Origin: an uncultured Pelagibacteraceae bacterium | GTDB lineage: Bacteria > Pseudomonadota > Alphaproteobacteria > Pelagibacterales > Pelagibacteraceae | Length of the DNA stretch: 42,631 nucleotides | Direction: 5' to 3' | Assembly (NCBI GenBank): GCA_902618565.1 | Contig: CACNAX010000007.1 | Span: forward strand, 1 to 42,631 | Part shown: positions 40,417 through 42,631 of the stretch, piece by piece | Layout: every line of letters begins with the position of its first letter | Numbering within the stretch: the stretch's first letter is position 1 | Made by a program: the position numbers and the translations under genes | Notes under the pieces: generated by a model | What the model was told of the DNA's origin: nothing | Seen by the model: only the letters and a program-made list of their open reading frames with translations | The model's database searches: none

Positions 40417-41599
40417 AAATATATTTACTTATTGCTTTATCTCTTCTTTGTTTTTGTTTTCATTAATTTGTATTTGGAAAATCTTAGTTACATTACAAGG
40501 AATTGAATTAACAAATTTTAATTTTAATAAATTATTTATATTTGGAATAATTCTTTGTGCAATAAATCTTCTTATTGGCAAAAAATTAAATTTAAATATT
40601 AAATTAATTTTACTAGCACTTTTATTTTCTATCTTTGATTATTTCATCTCAACAAATTTACCTATTTGGTATAGTTTTGGCATATTCTTAATTTCATTAT
40701 TTTTTTTCAATAATATAAAAGATTACGACAAAAACTTTTTGTCAAAAAATCATTCCTCTCAAAAATTATTCTTTAATTTTTTAACATTATTTGGAATTAC
40801 ACTGTTCTCTTTTGTAATTCTTTTCCCTTTTTATATGATGTTAGTTACAAGTTTTAAAACCCAAGCATTGTTATTATTGAACCCCTTAGACTTTAGTATT
40901 AACTTTGCACAAGGATTGCCAGCGTTGTTCAAATCTTATTTTATAGTATTCAAAGATTATAATTTTGGAAGATATATGCTAACGAGCACAATAGTCTCCT
41001 TAGGCACAGTCATTATAACATTAATATTTGCAATACCAGCTGCTTACGCGGTTGCAAGACTTAATTTCTTTGGAAAAAATTTTTTATCAACATCCATATT
41101 GATAATTTATTTGTTTCCAGCGATAGTGTTAGTGATACCTTTGTACACAATTTTTAGTCAACTTGGTTTAAGAAATTCTATTGAGGGTTTGTTAATAGTT
41201 TATACAGCTACAACCTTGCCTGTAGCAATTTATATGCTGCAAGGTTACTTTAAAAGTATACCAAAAGAATTAGAAGAAGCAGGGATAATAGATGGTCAAA
41301 ATTGGCTTGGTATAATTTTTAAAATTATACTCCCACTTAGTTTACCCGCAATATCATCAGTAGCTTTATATGTATTTATGATTGCTTGGAATGAATTTTT
41401 ATTTTCATTAATGTTTTTAGACAGGCCTAATACATTTACATTATCAAGAGCTATTCAGTTTCTGAATGTTGGAGCTGAAACACCTAGACAATATTTGATG
41501 GCAGGATCTGTAGTAGTAACTTTGCCAATTTTAATAATTTTTGTTTATTTTGAAAAATATTTAGTAAGTGGTCTTACTGCAGGAAGTGTTAAAGGATAA
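40406..41599 (+). CDS. Sugar-type ABC permease with extra N-terminal membrane segments
   Basis: This 397-aa UgpE/MalG-type permease carries about 125 extra N-terminal residues with roughly four hydrophobic segments before the normal start region 'LFGITLFSFVILFPFYMMLVTSF'. The EAA loop is in 'LEEAGIIDGQNWLGIIFKIILPLSLP'. The usual length is 270-290 aa, so the N-terminal part is an added membrane domain. It overlaps the first permease by 11 nt and shares one base with the glycosidase start. It forms the transmembrane channel with the first permease. Confidence 0.83.
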   Translation: MKIKNIFTYCFISSLFLFSLICIWKILVTLQGIELTNFNFNKLFIFGIILCAINLLIGKKLNLNIKLILLALLFSIFDYFISTNLPIWYSFGIFLISLFFFNNIKDYDKNFLSKNHSSQKLFFNFLTLFGITLFSFVILFPFYMMLVTSFKTQALLLLNPLDFSINFAQGLPALFKSYFIVFKDYNFGRYMLTSTIVSLGTVIITLIFAIPAAYAVARLNFFGKNFLSTSILIIYLFPAIVLVIPLYTIFSQLGLRNSIEGLLIVYTATTLPVAIYMLQGYFKSIPKELEEAGIIDGQNWLGIIFKIILPLSLPAISSVALYVFMIAWNEFLFSLMFLDRPNTFTLSRAIQFLNVGAETPRQYLMAGSVVVTLPILIIFVYFEKYLVSGLTAGSVKG

Positions 41600-42631
41600 T
41601 GAAAAATAAAGTAGAAGAGGCAAAAAAAATATTATTAGGTAACAGAAAAGATGGTTACACACTTCCTACTAATAACAAATTATATCCTGCTCAATGGAAT
41701 TGGGATTCTGCTTTTATAGCACTTGGTTATTCATACTTTAATCTAGATTTTTCAATTACAGAAATTGAAACTTTGCTTAATGGTCAGTGGGACGATGGTA
41801 TGGTGCCCCACATTCTTTTTCATGAAAAAGACACATCTTATTTTCCAAATCACACAACTTGGCAATGTGGAAAAAATATACCTTCTTCTGGAATTACTCA
41901 GCCACCAGTTTTAGCCAGTATTTTGAGAAAAATTGTTGAAAAAAATAAACTAAATAATGATCAAATTTCAAGAATAATTAAAGTAATCAAAAAAATTAAA
42001 AATTATCATGATTGGTTCATAAAATTTAGAGATCCTAATAAAACGGGCCTTGTATCCATATTACATCCTTGGGAAAGCGGGTATGATAATTCACCAATTT
42101 GGGATCAGCCAATGAGCAATATCAAAGTAGATAAAGACCTTAATTATAAAAGAAGAGACCTTGAAGTTTCAAACTCTGATGAGAGACCTTTAAAAACTGA
42201 TTATGATAGATATGTAACTTTAAGAGATCAATTTAGGGATGTTCAGTATGATCCACATAAATTGTATGAGATTTCTGATTTTAATGTAGTAGATGTTGGA
42301 TTTAATGCTTTATTTTTAAGAGCAAATAAAGATCTACTTAGCTTAGCTAAAAATTTAGATTTAAATTTCGATGATTTAAATAATTTCGTATCCAAAACTG
42401 AAAATCAAATATTAAAATTATATGATGATAATATTAATGATTTTGTCTCAAAAGATTTAAAAACTAACTTGAATATCGTTGTTCCATCAATAACAAATTA
42501 TTTTACTTTATTTGCAAATTTAGAAAATGATCAATTAAATAAAAAAATTATTAATAATTTAAAAAATCATAATATTAATGACAATTACTATTTCTCAACA
42601 GTAAAACCAAATCATCCTTCATTTGAAGAAA
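41599..42631 (+). CDS. GH63/mannosylglycerate-hydrolase-like glycosidase, 5' part
   Basis: Only the first 344 codons are in the window and the frame is open at the end. It begins in TAATG overlap with the permease stop and has no signal peptide, so it acts in the cytoplasm on imported substrate. The opening resembles an (alpha/alpha)6 glycosidase of the MGH1/GH63 type: 'YPAQWNWDSAFIALGY' (W33, W35, D36), 'LLNGQWDDGMVPHILFH' and 'LHPWESGYDNSPIWD' (E159, D163), the last two typical of mannosylglycerate/glucosylglycerate hydrolases. Trehalase-like proteins are an alternative. The operon with glpK and gpsA suggests a glycerol-containing glycoside. Confidence 0.72.
   Translation, partial: MKNKVEEAKKILLGNRKDGYTLPTNNKLYPAQWNWDSAFIALGYSYFNLDFSITEIETLLNGQWDDGMVPHILFHEKDTSYFPNHTTWQCGKNIPSSGITQPPVLASILRKIVEKNKLNNDQISRIIKVIKKIKNYHDWFIKFRDPNKTGLVSILHPWESGYDNSPIWDQPMSNIKVDKDLNYKRRDLEVSNSDERPLKTDYDRYVTLRDQFRDVQYDPHKLYEISDFNVVDVGFNALFLRANKDLLSLAKNLDLNFDDLNNFVSKTENQILKLYDDNINDFVSKDLKTNLNIVVPSITNYFTLFANLENDQLNKKIINNLKNHNINDNYYFSTVKPNHPSFEE

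Noticed and set aside
1..42631. CRISPR arrays, tRNA/rRNA genes, insertion sequences or prophage genes
   Set aside because: No regularly spaced repeats, cloverleaf candidates, transposase or phage genes were seen.

Overview
The window looks like a stretch of a SAR11 (Pelagibacterales) chromosome, an oligotrophic marine alphaproteobacterium. The signs are a very AT-rich sequence with lysine-, asparagine- and isoleucine-rich proteins, almost no intergenic space, many 1-nt stop/start overlaps of the TAATG type, and a block for trimethylamine N-oxide (TMAO), methylamine and ammonium use of the kind known from SAR11 and marine roseobacters. I see no tRNA, rRNA, CRISPR array, insertion sequence or prophage, and no stretch above 300 nt without a gene. 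Assignments rest on reading motifs and architecture by eye; no database search was run.

Left part (1-15092). The 3' end of a FadN-type beta-oxidation enzyme converges on a membrane-anchored cyclophilin and a putative secreted zinc peptidase. A divergent plus-strand run follows: a 44-aa membrane ORF, an agmatinase-type ureohydrolase and an aldehyde dehydrogenase. ArgE lies on the minus strand. From 6262 to 13673 eight plus-strand genes are packed with 0-2 nt gaps or short overlaps: CsaA, a LysE exporter, aconitase, a YfgM-like TPR protein, BamB, a cupin-like orphan, ZapE and YjbQ. A photolyase abuts YjbQ tail to tail.

Centre (15098-34143). Minus-strand genes, in transcription order from the right, are tdm (TMAO demethylase), a MarR-like regulator, a SoxB/MgdA-like flavoprotein, a divergent glutamine-synthetase-family protein, mgsA, mgsB, mgsC, an unknown 136-aa gene, amt, a 73-aa membrane protein with a consensus ribosome binding site and strong terminator, a 54-aa membrane protein, gmaS-type glutamine synthetase, and a diaminopropionate-ammonia-lyase-like enzyme. 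Divergent from tdm is a betaine/TMAO-type ABC importer (binding protein, terminator, a MORN-repeat protein and an unknown membrane protein, then ATPase and a double-length permease). The logic is TMAO import, demethylation to dimethylamine and formaldehyde, then methylamine to gamma-glutamylmethylamide, N-methylglutamate and glutamate. The dimethylamine monooxygenase that would link the two halves is not in this window. A 14-bp perfect palindrome sits between the two divergent operons and is a candidate operator for the MarR-like protein.

Right part (34143-42631). Glycerol kinase, a GpsA-type glycerol-3-phosphate dehydrogenase, a complete sugar-type ABC importer with two oddly enlarged permeases, and the start of a GH63/mannosylglycerate-hydrolase-like glycosidase form one plus-strand run. 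I read this as a possible pathway for a glycosylated glycerol or glycerate compatible solute such as glucosylglycerol: import, hydrolysis to hexose plus glycerol, phosphorylation and oxidation to dihydroxyacetone phosphate. This is the most interesting hypothesis in the window and is inference from gene order.
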